From: Methanobacterium veterum
Lineage (GTDB): Archaea; Methanobacteriota; Methanobacteria; Methanobacteriales; Methanobacteriaceae
DNA: 64,000 nt
Direction: 5' to 3'
NCBI RefSeq assembly: GCF_000745485.1
Contig: NZ_JQJK01000009.1
Span: 434,001 to 498,000, forward strand
A program made the position numbers and the translations under genes. The stretch's first letter is position 1, and each line of letters starts with the position of its first letter. The notes beneath the pieces are model-generated. The model ran no database searches, was not told the DNA's origin, and saw nothing but the letters and a program-made list of their open reading frames with translations. Of this stretch, positions 38,600 through 48,346 are shown one piece after another.

Positions 38600-38908
38600 A
38601 TGGAAAAAGAAATAACAATGGATTGTGACGCTGCTATTGAATACATAAAAAATAACGTAAAAACCTATGACAACATAGAATTATCTTATAATAGAGTTTA
38701 TACTCCTGGAGAAGTTATAAACGTTGAAACTGAATGTTTAAAAGACAGGGAAACTTGCAGTGTAATGGTTCAAGTACAGGGTGACACCTTAAATTCAACC
38801 ATTGAAATAGACCTGGAAGAGGTAAAAGACGACTTAATTGAAATTAGACATACTCCTAAAGGCCAGGAAAATGTAACTGTAATTGTTATTGACAGATGCG
38901 GCGATTAA
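38600..38908 (+). CDS. Unknown small acidic protein, second of a paralogous pair
   Basis: A 102-aa protein with strong SD GAGGTGA and ATG 38600. It differs from its neighbour by having three cysteines (MDCDAA, ECLKDRETC) and a C-terminal DRCGD, absent in the first copy, so one copy may bind a metal or form a disulfide. Function unknown. Convergent with the ABC ATPase gene at 38933. Confidence 0.65.
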   Translation: MEKEITMDCDAAIEYIKNNVKTYDNIELSYNRVYTPGEVINVETECLKDRETCSVMVQVQGDTLNSTIEIDLEEVKDDLIEIRHTPKGQENVTVIVIDRCGD

Positions 38909-38932
38909 TTAGCACTTTAATAATTAAAGTAA

Positions 38933-40018
38933 TTATGGAGTATAGAACTCCTTTTTATCAATTATTTTGACATTGACAGATTTAAAACTTAAATAGATGT
39001 TTTTCCCTTTTTTAATCTTTAATTTTTCACATGAATTTGGGGTTAAAATCCCTTTAAAGTTAATTTGTCCTATTTTAACTTCTATCCAGACTATAGGGCC
39101 AACTTTTACAATTTCGTTTACAACTCCTTTAATCTGATTTTGAACAGAGGAAACAAAGGTTTCATTTGAAAAAATAACATTTTCTGGCCTTATACCTACT
39201 AAGATTTTACCTGAATCTTCAGATGAATCTGAACTGTATACGATTAAATCAGAATCTAACTTTATTTTAGTTAGAGACCCTTCTTTTTCGATGATTTCGC
39301 CTTCAAAAATATTGTGTATACCTACGAAGTCTGCGACAAAGTTGTGGGAAGGTTTTGAAAATACTTCGGTGGGTATATCCTGTTGAAGAATTTTACCTTC
39401 TTTCATAACTGCCACTTTATCAGCTAAGTTCCAGACATCATTAAAATTATGAGTTACATGGATGCATGTAGTTTCATAGTCTGCTATTACATTTTTAATT
39501 AGCTTTGTAAGGTAGGCATGGGTACTTACATCAACGGCACTGAACGGCTCATCCATAAGCAGTATTCGTGGTTCGACAATAAGGGATCTTGCAATGGCGG
39601 TTCTCTGTTTTTCACCGCCGCTTAATGTATCAGGATTTCTATGTAAAAGATGATCAATCTTAAGGAGTTTGGCCATCTTTAAAACTTTAGATTTTATTAT
39701 TTCTTCGTCTTTTGTTTTCTTTTTCAACCCATAGGATATATTTTCAAAGATGTTCATATGGGGAAAAAGTACATAATCCTGATAAACTATACTTATCCCA
39801 CGGTTTTCAGGATTTAACTCTGTTATTTCTTTTCCTTCGAGGAATATTTTCCCTTTTTCTGCCCTGTAAAATCCGGCAATTGTTTCTAAGAGGACAGATT
39901 TGCCTGAACCAGTGGGGCCGATGATCACCATGTAGCTGTTTTTATCCAGACTTAAATTCACATTGTCAAGGTAAAATTCTTTGAGGTCAACACTTAAATT
40001 TTGAACTTCTAAAAACAT
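38933..40018 (-). CDS. Molybdate/tungstate ABC transporter ATP-binding protein (first system)
   Basis: A 361-aa ATPase started at ATG 40018. Walker A GPTGSGKS, Q-loop VYQDYVLFPH, signature LSGGEKQR, Walker B ILLMDEPFSAVD, H-loop HVTHNF. A C-terminal TOBE/Mop-like domain (about 240-361, with VGIRPENVIFS and INFKGILTP) is typical of ModC/WtpC and may bind the oxyanion for feedback control. Third gene of a binding protein-permease-ATPase operon read leftward; four bases from the permease gene. Confidence 0.85.
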   Translation of the reverse strand: MFLEVQNLSVDLKEFYLDNVNLSLDKNSYMVIIGPTGSGKSVLLETIAGFYRAEKGKIFLEGKEITELNPENRGISIVYQDYVLFPHMNIFENISYGLKKKTKDEEIIKSKVLKMAKLLKIDHLLHRNPDTLSGGEKQRTAIARSLIVEPRILLMDEPFSAVDVSTHAYLTKLIKNVIADYETTCIHVTHNFNDVWNLADKVAVMKEGKILQQDIPTEVFSKPSHNFVADFVGIHNIFEGEIIEKEGSLTKIKLDSDLIVYSSDSSEDSGKILVGIRPENVIFSNETFVSSVQNQIKGVVNEIVKVGPIVWIEVKIGQINFKGILTPNSCEKLKIKKGKNIYLSFKSVNVKIIDKKEFYTP

Positions 40019-40022
40019 TGGA

Positions 40023-40805
40023 TCATCCTGTATTTTCGTTTGCATATTTTTCCAGCACGAATATGGCTGCAAATGATATTAATATAAGTATTATGCTCGC
40101 TGTTATGGCCATATCTATATTTCCAAGTGATAAATTGTAGTAAATAGCTATTGGTAATGTTTCAGTTCTCAGGTATGTTCCACCGCCCACCAGGAGGACC
40201 GCGGCAAATGTTCCTATACAGCGGGCAATTGTAACAACTAACGCGGCGAATATTCCACTTTTAGCAAGGGGAATGGTTATATTTTTAAAGGTTTCGAATT
40301 CCCCGTACCCTAAACTTCTGGAAACCAGTTCATATCTGGGGTTAATATAGTTAAATGTGGAGTAAATTATTCTTACAGCATAGGGAAATGCAACAAAGAA
40401 TTGGGCTATAATTATTCCTGTCGTGGTGAAAACGATATTTATACCCAGGCTCTGCAGAAAATTTCCAAATAAATTGTTTCCAAAGAGCATCAGCAGCGCT
40501 ATACCTAAAATAATTTCTGGAAATGCCATGGGAAGGTCTAAAATACTTTTCACTATATTTTTAAGCGGGAAATTATATCTGGACAGTGAATAAGCAGTTG
40601 GCACAGCTATTAGTATCACGCTTAATGCTGCTATTACTGATGTAGATAAAGTTAGTTTAAATGCAGTTGCCATCTCTTCTGAAAAAAGCGACTGGACGAA
40701 TCCTTGTAATGACGGCATAAAAAAAAGACTGCCTATAATTATGAATAAAAGTGCGGTAAAAATAAAAGAAATGGAAATAAAGGTTACCTCAAGCTTGCTT
40801 TTCAT
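40023..40805 (-). CDS. Molybdate/tungstate ABC transporter permease (first system)
   Basis: A 260-aa integral membrane protein with about six hydrophobic segments. The cytoplasmic EAA-like loop (SLGYGEFETFKNITIPLAKSGI) couples to the ATPase. The family is ModB/WtpB-type (CysTW). SD GAGTGATT. Pairs with the binding protein at 40856 and the ATPase at 38933. Confidence 0.85.
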   Translation of the reverse strand: MKSKLEVTFISISFIFTALLFIIIGSLFFMPSLQGFVQSLFSEEMATAFKLTLSTSVIAALSVILIAVPTAYSLSRYNFPLKNIVKSILDLPMAFPEIILGIALLMLFGNNLFGNFLQSLGINIVFTTTGIIIAQFFVAFPYAVRIIYSTFNYINPRYELVSRSLGYGEFETFKNITIPLAKSGIFAALVVTIARCIGTFAAVLLVGGGTYLRTETLPIAIYYNLSLGNIDMAITASIILILISFAAIFVLEKYANENTG

Positions 40806-40855
40806 GTAATCACTCTATCGTTGCACTGGTTTATAAAGCTTGATGTCCTCTATTT

Positions 40856-41659
40856 TTATTGGTTTACAGGTTTAAATCCGTTTTTCTTCCATACTGCCAG
40901 ACCATCAGATGAAGTTATGTAGTCTTCAAACTGCATAGCAAGGTCCTTATTTTTAGTGAAAGTGGTTAAACCAACACCAATGGTAGCAATGGCATTCTGG
41001 TTCTCTGGAATCTGTATTATTTCGATTTTACCTTCAGAAGCACTTGTATTTGCTATATCTTCAGTTACTATGGCCGCATCAACCTGGCCTGATGTGAGGT
41101 AGGTTAAGAGCTGGTTTACAGTAGGTGCGTAGACAACGACGTTACTTTTAACTGCAACTAAGTCGCCTGTTTTATTGAGTATTTTTATACTCTGTTTACC
41201 GACAGCAGTACCGTTGGTATCTCCTAAAGCAACTTTAATTCCAGATTTACCCAGGTCTTTTACAGAAGTTATATTTTTAGGGTTTCCTTTCTGGACTGCT
41301 ATGACTGGTATGTGGTATACTATCGGTTTAACAGTACTGTTATCGATGTAACCTTTACTTTTAGCGTTGTCCATAAAGGTCAGGTCTCCTGGAACTACCA
41401 TGTCTGCACTTTTTTGTGAGCTTAATGTTGCAAAAAGCTCTCCACTGTTACCGTACTGTATATTAACGGTTGTGCCTGGATGTTCTTTTTCAAAATTTGT
41501 TTTTAATTCATTCATAGCTTTCATAGTGCCTGCGCCAGCTAAAACAGTGATATTGCCGCTTGCACTGTTCCCGCCTGTTAAGACTCCGCTTGCGTATACG
41601 CCTGCAACTATGATGATAACTGCTACGATTGCAATAATTGCGATGTTTTTTGTATCCAT
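40856..41659 (-). CDS. Molybdate/tungstate-binding protein ModA-like (first system)
   Basis: A 267-aa secreted binding protein started at ATG 41659 (SD GGAGGCG). Residues 5-25 are the signal or anchor helix. The mature part has the ModA fold: NITVLAGAGTMKAMNELKTNF, then QYGNSGELFATLSSQKSADMVVPGD, DLGKSGIKVALGDTNGTAVGKQS, and SGQVDAAIVTEDIA. It should collect molybdate or tungstate outside the cell. Preceded by the CGATACG-TATA element at 41723-41739. Confidence 0.85.
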   Translation of the reverse strand: MDTKNIAIIAIVAVIIIVAGVYASGVLTGGNSASGNITVLAGAGTMKAMNELKTNFEKEHPGTTVNIQYGNSGELFATLSSQKSADMVVPGDLTFMDNAKSKGYIDNSTVKPIVYHIPVIAVQKGNPKNITSVKDLGKSGIKVALGDTNGTAVGKQSIKILNKTGDLVAVKSNVVVYAPTVNQLLTYLTSGQVDAAIVTEDIANTSASEGKIEIIQIPENQNAIATIGVGLTTFTKNKDLAMQFEDYITSSDGLAVWKKNGFKPVNQ

Positions 41660-41722
41660 AATTCGCCTCCTATTAATACGTCCTAAAAACTGATAAGACT
41701 TAATGTGAACTTTATAGAAATG

Positions 41723-41739
41723 TATATATAAACGTATCG
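41723..41739 (-). promoter_or_regulatory. CGATA-TATA element upstream of the first Mo/W transporter
   Basis: Read on the minus strand, CGATACG is directly followed by TTTATATATA. It lies 64-80 bases before the binding-protein start, right for a TATA box with a short leader. The other arm of the inverted repeat is degenerate (TTCTATA). Same element type as at 45025, 49885, 50780, 57167 and 59486. Confidence 0.6.
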
Positions 41740-41935
41740 TTATGACTATTTTCCTTAAAGATATAAATATAGGCTTCCCTAACAAATTTAAGGGAATATG
41801 AGGTTGTTATACCCGAGTGATGAAAAATGCTATTCAAATTATAACAACTAAAATGAACTGAAAAAACAGATTTGTTTTGAAACAGGTCTTCTGTGCTATT
41901 ATTAGTTGAAATAAGTATAAAAAAAGAATAATTAA

Positions 41936-42982
41936 TTAAAAAACGTGTACTGCTGTGGCTTTGAAATAGGTCCAGACGGATTTTCCTATATTTAACTCCA
42001 TATCTAAAAATGACTGCCGGGTTAAAAATACAACCAGCGGTTCGCCTACATCAATAGTTAACTTTATTAATGCTCCAGTATCTACTATTCCTCTAATTGA
42101 CCCTTTAAAAACGTTTCTAGCACTGGTTTCAACTTTTTGTGTAGATAATATAATATCTTCAGGCCTTACAGTTATGTGAACATGCCCTTGTTTCTGCTCA
42201 GTAGAATATATCGATATATTTCCAGTATCTATTATAGTGAGTCTTTCTCCATCTTTTTTAGCGGTACCTTCGATTATATTTTCGGCCCCTACAAAGTCGG
42301 CCACGAATTTGTCTGCAGGGTGCCTGAAAATTTCAGTTGAGGTACCAACCTGGGAAATTTCACCATTCCGCATGATTGCTATTCGATCAGCAAGCATAAG
42401 TGCTTCATCGAAATTATGGGTGACATGAACAAGGGTCACATCAAATTTTCTATGTATCTCCTTTAATTCCTGCATTAATTCATCTCTAGTTTTTCTGTCC
42501 AGTGCACTTAAAGGCTCATCCATAAGTAAAATTTTAGGATAAATGATTAGGGCACGGGCTAAAGCTGTTCGCTGCTGTTCTCCTCCACTTAAAGTTCTCG
42601 GCAGGCGGTCTGCAAGGTGGGAAATTTTAAGGAGATCCATCATCTCCTTGACCCTGGTTTTTATTTCTTCGTCCCGGACTTTTCTCACCTTCAACCCAAA
42701 TGCAATATTTTCGAACACGGTTTTGTGTGGAAAGAGCATGTAATTCTGGTAAACAAAGCCGATTCCTCTTTTTTCTGGGGGAAGAGTTGTAATATCCTTG
42801 TTGTCCATGTAAATTTTACCTGAATCAAGGGGCCACATTCCTGCAATTAATTCCAGAAGCATGGTCTTACCAGATCCGCTTGGGCCTAAAATAATGAAGT
42901 ACTCGCTGTCTTCGACCTGCAGGTTAATGTTATTTATTTTAAATTCTTTCCAATCATTTGAAAGGTTTTCAATTCTTATCAT
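41936..42982 (-). CDS. wtpC: Tungstate/molybdate ABC transporter ATP-binding protein (second system)
   Basis: A 348-aa ATPase: Walker [10 protein letters not shown]-loop [10 protein letters not shown], signature LSGGEQQR, Walker [14 protein letters not shown]-loop [15 protein letters not shown]-terminal TOBE domain ([29 protein letters not shown]) as in WtpC. Its start overlaps the end of the permease gene by 14 bases, so the operon is tightly packed. Paralogous to the ATPase at 38933. Confidence 0.88.
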   Translation of the reverse strand: MIRIENLSNDWKEFKINNINLQVEDSEYFIILGPSGSGKTMLLELIAGMWPLDSGKIYMDNKDITTLPPEKRGIGFVYQNYMLFPHKTVFENIAFGLKVRKVRDEEIKTRVKEMMDLLKISHLADRLPRTLSGGEQQRTALARALIIYPKILLMDEPLSALDRKTRDELMQELKEIHRKFDVTLVHVTHNFDEALMLADRIAIMRNGEISQVGTSTEIFRHPADKFVADFVGAENIIEGTAKKDGERLTIIDTGNISIYSTEQKQGHVHITVRPEDIILSTQKVETSARNVFKGSIRGIVDTGALIKLTIDVGEPLVVFLTRQSFLDMELNIGKSVWTYFKATAVHVF

Positions 42983-43760
42983 AGGTTCTCCATCCCTTTA
43001 TAAGCAATCTGACTATAATAAAAAGAGCTAGACATAATGATATGAGAATAACAGCCACTGGTGTTGAACTGGATAAGCCAAAATCCACAAATCTCCTGTA
43101 AAGAAGTGTTGACGCTGCTAGCGGGTAATATGCTATAATTAAAATAGATCCAAATTCGCTTATTGCTCTGGCCCAGCACATTATAGAACCAACTACGATA
43201 CTTCTTAAGGCTAATGGCAGAGTAATAATGAAAAATGTTCTTAGGCTTCCAGAACCTAGTGTTCTAGCTACTTTTTCCATACGGGGGTCAACACTTTCAA
43301 ATCCTTCTCTTGCAGAGTTTACAACGAAAGAAGAGCTTACAAAAAGCATTGCAATAATAATTCCAGGGATTGCATCTGTGAAGATAAGACCTAACTTGCT
43401 TAATGGCGCTCCCAGTATACCTCCTGATGTAAAAACAAGTAAAAGTGCTATACCACTTATGGGATGGGGTATGATAATTGGAACGTCAATTATTGATTCT
43501 ACAAATCCTTTCCCTGGAAAATCATGTCTTGCCAAAATGTATGCAAGAGGTACTCCAAATAAGAGAGCTAAAATAGTTGCTGCAAGTGCAGAGTATACGC
43601 TGACAAATATTGCTTTAATTACTTCGCTGTCTTGAAGATTAGCTACAATCGAGCCAGGATTTGATGAAAATATCAAGTTAACTATAGGAATTAAGATGAA
43701 TAAAAATAAAAAAGATCCCATAAAAGCAAAGAAAATGGTTGTATAATCTAGTTTCTTCAT
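42969..43760 (-). CDS. wtpB: Tungstate/molybdate ABC transporter permease (second system)
   Basis: A 263-aa membrane protein with about six transmembrane helices and the EAA loop [23 protein letters not shown]. The sequence [19 protein letters not shown] is typical of WtpB/ModB permeases. SD GTGAG. Second gene of the wtpABC operon. Confidence 0.87.
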   Translation of the reverse strand: MKKLDYTTIFFAFMGSFLFLFILIPIVNLIFSSNPGSIVANLQDSEVIKAIFVSVYSALAATILALLFGVPLAYILARHDFPGKGFVESIIDVPIIIPHPISGIALLLVFTSGGILGAPLSKLGLIFTDAIPGIIIAMLFVSSSFVVNSAREGFESVDPRMEKVARTLGSGSLRTFFIITLPLALRSIVVGSIMCWARAISEFGSILIIAYYPLAASTLLYRRFVDFGLSSSTPVAVILISLCLALFIIVRLLIKGWRTYDKN

Positions 43761-43865
43761 AACTACTCACTTTAAAATAAGTACCGTTTTATAATTCTTA
43801 GTTTTTACTACTATAAATAAATTAAAAAATGTAGGAGAAGTTGTCTCCTAATTAAAGCTATGGTA

Positions 43866-44933
43866 TTATGTGCTGTTTGTTATGTATTGCTGGAGTGCCT
43901 CTGGTATATTGGTGGAATCGTTAGTTGCTATTGCAGGTGTTATCGGGTCCTGGAAACTGTTTTGAATTATTTGTGTACCTGTTGGGCTTAATAGGAGCTG
44001 CACAAATTCTGTTGCAAGCTGTTTTTGCGGTGCATTGTTCAGCACGGTAATTCCATAGACAATAGGTGATAATTTTATTACTTTTGTTTTATTGGCATCG
44101 TTGCTGTCACTGTACTCTACTAAACTTATTTTTTTGTAATCAGATTCATATTGGGTATCATTAAGACTCAATTTGCCGGGGAGAACCATATATTCTACAC
44201 CTGAATCTTTATGTTGTTCTGCAAGATTTTTGTATACAATTGCATAATCAAGAGCACCTGATTCTAACGAAGGCATTAACTGTGCATCATCATCTTTTAT
44301 CATGATGTGGGAGCCTGGATTCAGGTTGCCAGGAGCATTTATTACATAACCTGTGTCGTTTTCCTTAACAGTAATGGCAGAATTTTGGCTAATCAAACTA
44401 TCAAATATTGAACTATCGTTGTAGTATGAATTTGCAAGTTGTATCATCATCACTGCACGGTAACCTGCTGGATCAGAGTTTGGATCGCTGAAACCAAATT
44501 TTACGTCTGATTGGTTGAGTATCTGGTACCAATTAGTGCTGTTAAGTTGGCTGCTGTTTTTACTTTTATTGGTGTATGCAATTACCATCTCATTACGTGC
44601 ATATTTAGCATTCCAACTTGTGTAATTAGGTATTAACCTCTGGTCGATTAGACCGTAATCAGCTGATGCTACGATATCTGCAGTCTTGTTAAGATCAGTT
44701 ATCTGTCTGATTGCGGATTGGCTTCCGGAGTAATGTACTTCTACATTAACATTCGGTTGTTGGGTTTTGAATTCTTTTATTGTTTCATTTAATTGTGATG
44801 CAAGGCTGTCTGCTGCATATATTACTATAGTACCGCTTTCTGATGAAGTTGAATATGTATTGTATCCATACACTCCAATTGCGGCAACAGCAATTATTAC
44901 AATAGCTATTATCGCTATATTCCTGTTGTTCAT
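43866..44933 (-). CDS. wtpA: Tungstate/molybdate-binding protein WtpA
   Basis: A 355-aa binding protein with an N-terminal hydrophobic signal or anchor and the WtpA fingerprint: [89 protein letters not shown]. WtpA proteins bind tungstate and molybdate in octahedral fashion with high affinity. SD GGAGGC. Preceded by the CGATATG-TATA element at 45025-45040. Confidence 0.9.
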   Translation of the reverse strand: MNNRNIAIIAIVIIAVAAIGVYGYNTYSTSSESGTIVIYAADSLASQLNETIKEFKTQQPNVNVEVHYSGSQSAIRQITDLNKTADIVASADYGLIDQRLIPNYTSWNAKYARNEMVIAYTNKSKNSSQLNSTNWYQILNQSDVKFGFSDPNSDPAGYRAVMMIQLANSYYNDSSIFDSLISQNSAITVKENDTGYVINAPGNLNPGSHIMIKDDDAQLMPSLESGALDYAIVYKNLAEQHKDSGVEYMVLPGKLSLNDTQYESDYKKISLVEYSDSNDANKTKVIKLSPIVYGITVLNNAPQKQLATEFVQLLLSPTGTQIIQNSFQDPITPAIATNDSTNIPEALQQYITNST

Positions 44934-45024
44934 AGTTTTGCCTCCTTATTATAGATAATATTGGTTTAAAAGAAACGGATCTTTTCAAAAAGATAGACCT
45001 CTTTTTTCATATTTGCGAACAGAA

Positions 45025-45040
45025 TATATAAACATATCGA
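45025..45040 (-). promoter_or_regulatory. CGATA-TATA element upstream of wtpABC
   Basis: On the minus strand TCGATATGTTTATATA, about 95-105 bases before wtpA. It is the same core as in the 49885 and 50780 elements; the second arm is not conserved (CGAACA lies at the expected side). The remaining spacer 44934-45266 has no gene. Confidence 0.6.
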
Positions 45041-45266
45041 ATAAGCCCTTTATTTTAAAAAATAAGGAATCTGGTCTATTTTCTGCTGTTTATGATTTTA
45101 ACAAATTAACGCGCGTTATATTTGTTAGGGAGGCCTATAAAAAATTTGGTTATGTCTAATTGGATAAAAAATGAATAAAAATATGAATTATATGGTTAAA
45201 ATCCATTTAATTGTTATTTTAAACTTTAATTTATGTATATTTTATTATCTGGACGATTATAACTTC

Positions 45267-45421
45267 TTAATTAATTTGCAGATCGTCTTCAGAACCACCA
45301 GTTAGGTCGCTGTTGTAATATTGGAATTGATGGTAATCTGTAATTCCACGTTTGACACTACTTTTCCTGACCATGCTGCTACTATTTTGTTTTTTATAAG
45401 ATTTCTTGCACTTATTTTCAT
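45267..45421 (-). pseudogene. Broken molbindin (Mop) gene
   Basis: From ATG 45421, after a good SD (GGAG), the frame reads MKISARNLIKNKIVAAWSGK and continues VVSNVELQI, the typical start of a molbindin/Mop protein (about 68 aa, stores or buffers molybdate). It stops after 39 residues at TAA 45302. In another frame the next codons read LTGGSEDDLQIN, which resembles the ITxxSVEDLGI part of Mop, and stop at 45267. A frameshift seems to have broken the gene. Its position beside wtpABC fits a lost oxyanion-binding protein. Confidence 0.55.
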
Positions 45422-45536
45422 AATATTCTCCTATTAAATTAAGTATGGATTGTACTTGGAGTATTATGAAATTTGGAAAAAAAAGAAGAATTGAAACTTG
45501 AAAATCAATGGATGGTGTTGACTATGAAACTCCAGG

Positions 45537-46145
45537 CTATAATAAATTTAACAGGAGGTAAAGCCCTGCAATAAAGATTATGGCTCCAGATCCTATTCTT
45601 ATCCATTTGGAGTATGTGATTAATCTTTCAAAATTCAATTTTGAAGCAAAAATTCCTATAAGTAGTAAGGTTAAGGAATATCCTGCGGCAAATAATGCCA
45701 TATTAACTGTAGTGTACACTAAATTTCCAGTAGATGCGCTGTAAGTTGCTATAGCTACTATGTATGGGCCGTAACAGGGGGACCATGCAAGGCATGTCAG
45801 AAAACCTAGCATAAATGATCCCGTGTTTTTGCTATTACTTTTAGGAGTGTAAGAATGTTTAAAAATGTTTTTGTCAATGATAAAAAATATTCCAACTCCA
45901 ATTAGAAGTAATGCTGCAGTTATTCTAAAATATAAGAGATAATAATTTATTGCAGCTGTAAATAAAACAGTTAGTACGGTTATAATTGTAAAAACTAAAA
46001 AAAATCCGAGGATGAACGCGGTTGTTTGTGAAAATTTCTTCTTTAGAATGGAATGCCCCACAATTATTGGTATAAGGGGCAGTACGCAGGGCGAAATTAC
46101 TGATGCTGCACCTGTAAAAAAAGAAATTAAAAAGCCTATATTCAT
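45537..46145 (-). CDS. CcdA/DsbD-type thiol-disulfide membrane transporter
   Basis: A 202-aa protein with six hydrophobic segments. CcdA features are present: SVISPCVLPLIP in the first helix and LTCLAWSPCYGPYI in the fourth, giving two reactive cysteines. It passes reducing equivalents from the cytoplasm to extracytoplasmic thiols. I start at ATG 46145 (GGAG six bases upstream); ATG 46157, overlapping the stop of the thioredoxin gene, is an alternative. It is read with the thioredoxin-like gene in front. Confidence 0.85.
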   Translation of the reverse strand: MNIGFLISFFTGAASVISPCVLPLIPIIVGHSILKKKFSQTTAFILGFFLVFTIITVLTVLFTAAINYYLLYFRITAALLLIGVGIFFIIDKNIFKHSYTPKSNSKNTGSFMLGFLTCLAWSPCYGPYIVAIATYSASTGNLVYTTVNMALFAAGYSLTLLLIGIFASKLNFERLITYSKWIRIGSGAIIFIAGLYLLLNLL

Positions 46146-46156
46146 GTCATGCTCCA

Positions 46157-46579
46157 TTAAAGCCAATTTAGCAATTGATCGGCTGATACATATCCTTCCT
46201 GCCTTTTTATCTCCTGACCATTTGAATTTAGAATGACCAGCGTAGGAAGTTCGTATATTTTGTATTGTGATGATAAATTGGGGTTCTGATTTGTATCGAT
46301 CTTAACTGCTACATAATCCTGGCTGAGTTTTTTCTCGACACTTAAATCAGAAAGTGTGTTTTCACTAAGTTGCTTACAGTAAGAACACCCTTCACCGTAG
46401 AAATCTATGAAGATGGATTTATTGGTATTTTTGGCTTCTTGAAGCGCTGAATTTAAATCGGTGTGCCAGTTTACGCTAACATTGGATTGATCACTAGTTA
46501 CAATGGACTGTCCGAACACCGCTAAAACTACTGCAGTGGCCGCCAGAATAACCCCCAGACAAATAAAGAATTTATTCAT
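46157..46579 (-). CDS. Membrane-anchored thioredoxin-like protein
   Basis: A 140-aa protein: hydrophobic anchor (about 4-24), then a thioredoxin fold with active site FYGEGCSYCKQL and the cis-Pro loop YELPTLVILN. It should sit on the outer face and receive electrons from the CcdA-like protein next to it, keeping secreted proteins reduced. The two form a small redox operon. SD GGTGAAA. Confidence 0.85.
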   Translation of the reverse strand: MNKFFICLGVILAATAVVLAVFGQSIVTSDQSNVSVNWHTDLNSALQEAKNTNKSIFIDFYGEGCSYCKQLSENTLSDLSVEKKLSQDYVAVKIDTNQNPNLSSQYKIYELPTLVILNSNGQEIKRQEGYVSADQLLNWL

Positions 46580-46752
46580 ATTTTCACCATGATATTTAAC
46601 TTATACTACTTTCTTTTAATGAAATGGTGGGGAGTCACTGTAATCATTATTTAAGTTCTGATTATTGCAGTATACTCCTTGATTTCACTAGGGATTACTC
46701 CCTGAAATTCAGTAATTTCTTATTGTATTTTCACTTAAGACATGTGGTAGTC

Positions 46753-47865
46753 TTAACTTATCATGCTGGAATTCATTCCAGACCCTTTCAGGAGTTTAGT
46801 AACATCATCATCGCTTAGATCATAATGGTAGAATTCAGAATAGAATTCTTTAACTTCACCTGTTAAGTCTAAATTCTTGAATTTGTCAGGATAAAGTATT
46901 TTAGCAGTCCATGGAATTCCAATAATCATATTTGCACCATCTGGTTGGCCAAACCATTTGAAAGGACCCTGTGGAGCAAGATACACTCTTTTATTTTTGA
47001 CGGCAGTTATTTCATTCCAGCTGGAATTCTTGTAAACATTTGAATAAAATGTTGAGTCTGAAGTTATAATAACATCGGGATTCCATTTTAAAACCTGTTC
47101 CATGGATACGCTGACCATTCCTTCTCCCCCCGCCTGAGCACTAACCACATTTTTTCCACCACAAAGCTCAATTAATTGTGTATGTGCAGAGCCTGAAGGA
47201 GCGGTTTGAAGTCCATTAGAACCACGGGCATAATAAACAGTTACTTTTGCACTGTCTGATATGCCGGATACGCCACTTTTAACTTCTTTTTGAACTTTAG
47301 AGTTGAATTCATTTAATTTTTGGGCTTCGTTTTGTTTTCCAAGTACTTTTCCGAGGAACTCAATGGAAGAGCTAAATGCGGTAACATTACTGGTATCAGC
47401 TACACCAACATCGGGTATTGAACCTAGTTGTTTCTGTCTTGCGGTGAGGGTGGCCACAGTTGCCGCATCTTCAGATCCAGAATTGGATGTTGAAACGCTG
47501 TCAAATATCACATCAGGGTTCATAGATATGTATTGTTCGTAATCAGCAGTTTGTGATCCGTACCATCCTCCCGCTGATGGTAAGTTTTTATATTGATCAG
47601 GCATGTATGCCTGTTCTTCAGCTGTTGTCTGGTAATTAAAAGCGAGTAGCTTCTCAGGAGCTAGCATATATACCATGATTGTTGTAGTTGGAGAAGTTGC
47701 CAGCACATGGTTTACAGGATACGGAACAGTCAATGTTCTGTTAGCCATATCTGTTATGGTGGTGTTGCCTCCCATTGAGAGATATCCATTCTCTGTTAGA
47801 TAGTGCCCTCCCACTGATGCTGTTATTAAGAATAGTGCTGCAATTAAAATAAAATAATTCTTCAT
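46753..47865 (-). CDS. FecB/BtuF-type substrate-binding protein
   Basis: A 370-aa exported protein: signal peptide, then ITDMANRTLTVPYPVNHVLATSPTTTIMVYMLAPEKLLAFNY, the common start of type III (TroA/FecB) binding proteins, and later KWNPDVIITSD. It would bind an iron chelate, a corrinoid or another metal complex. No permease or ATPase of this class is nearby; its neighbours upstream are the ExbD- and ExbB-like genes, 169 bases away. SD GAGTGATG. Confidence 0.78.
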   Translation of the reverse strand: MKNYFILIAALFLITASVGGHYLTENGYLSMGGNTTITDMANRTLTVPYPVNHVLATSPTTTIMVYMLAPEKLLAFNYQTTAEEQAYMPDQYKNLPSAGGWYGSQTADYEQYISMNPDVIFDSVSTSNSGSEDAATVATLTARQKQLGSIPDVGVADTSNVTAFSSSIEFLGKVLGKQNEAQKLNEFNSKVQKEVKSGVSGISDSAKVTVYYARGSNGLQTAPSGSAHTQLIELCGGKNVVSAQAGGEGMVSVSMEQVLKWNPDVIITSDSTFYSNVYKNSSWNEITAVKNKRVYLAPQGPFKWFGQPDGANMIIGIPWTAKILYPDKFKNLDLTGEVKEFYSEFYHYDLSDDDVTKLLKGSGMNSSMIS

Positions 47866-48034
47866 TTCATCACTCTCATAATTTATTGTAAAGTATCATT
47901 TTTCATCAAATTTGGCCATTTATAATGATTTTCAAGTATTCCTCATTAATTTTCTAGATTTAATGCATTATATCATTTATATTCTTTAAAATCAAGGAAG
48001 CATTGGTTAATCTGATTTTTATGCATCCAATAAG

Positions 48035-48346
48035 CTACTGACTGACCATGATAAGCTTACCCGTTTTAGGGTCTTTATAAACCGTTCCCATCTGTTGGTA
48101 ATTATTGCCTGACCCTGATTGATTACCTGGAGTATCATTGATGGTTTGGCCCGTGCTAACTGAAACTGAATTTGGGCTAGACCCTGATGATGACTCTGAA
48201 AATAATGTAGGATTGCTCTGTAACGCCATGATAGCAAATATCATAAATCCAAGTGCCAGAACCAACATACAGTCTGTCAGGCTGCCCATTCCTGAGGAGG
48301 GATCATCATCATCTTCATATTCTAAAAACTTCCTTTTTCTTGGCAT
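48035..48346 (-). CDS. DUF2149-like (ExbD-like) single-pass protein
   Basis: A 103-aa protein: charged N-terminus (MPRKRKFLEYEDDDDPSSG), one transmembrane helix with a conserved Asp at its start (LTDCMLVLALGFMIFAIMAL), and a Ser/Gly/Asn-rich outer tail. The Asp in the helix is the feature by which ExbD/TolR/MotB-type subunits carry protons. It overlaps the ExbB-like gene by 25 bases, so they are coupled. In methanogens this small family is usually annotated DUF2149. Confidence 0.72.
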   Translation of the reverse strand: MPRKRKFLEYEDDDDPSSGMGSLTDCMLVLALGFMIFAIMALQSNPTLFSESSSGSSPNSVSVSTGQTINDTPGNQSGSGNNYQQMGTVYKDPKTGKLIMVSQ

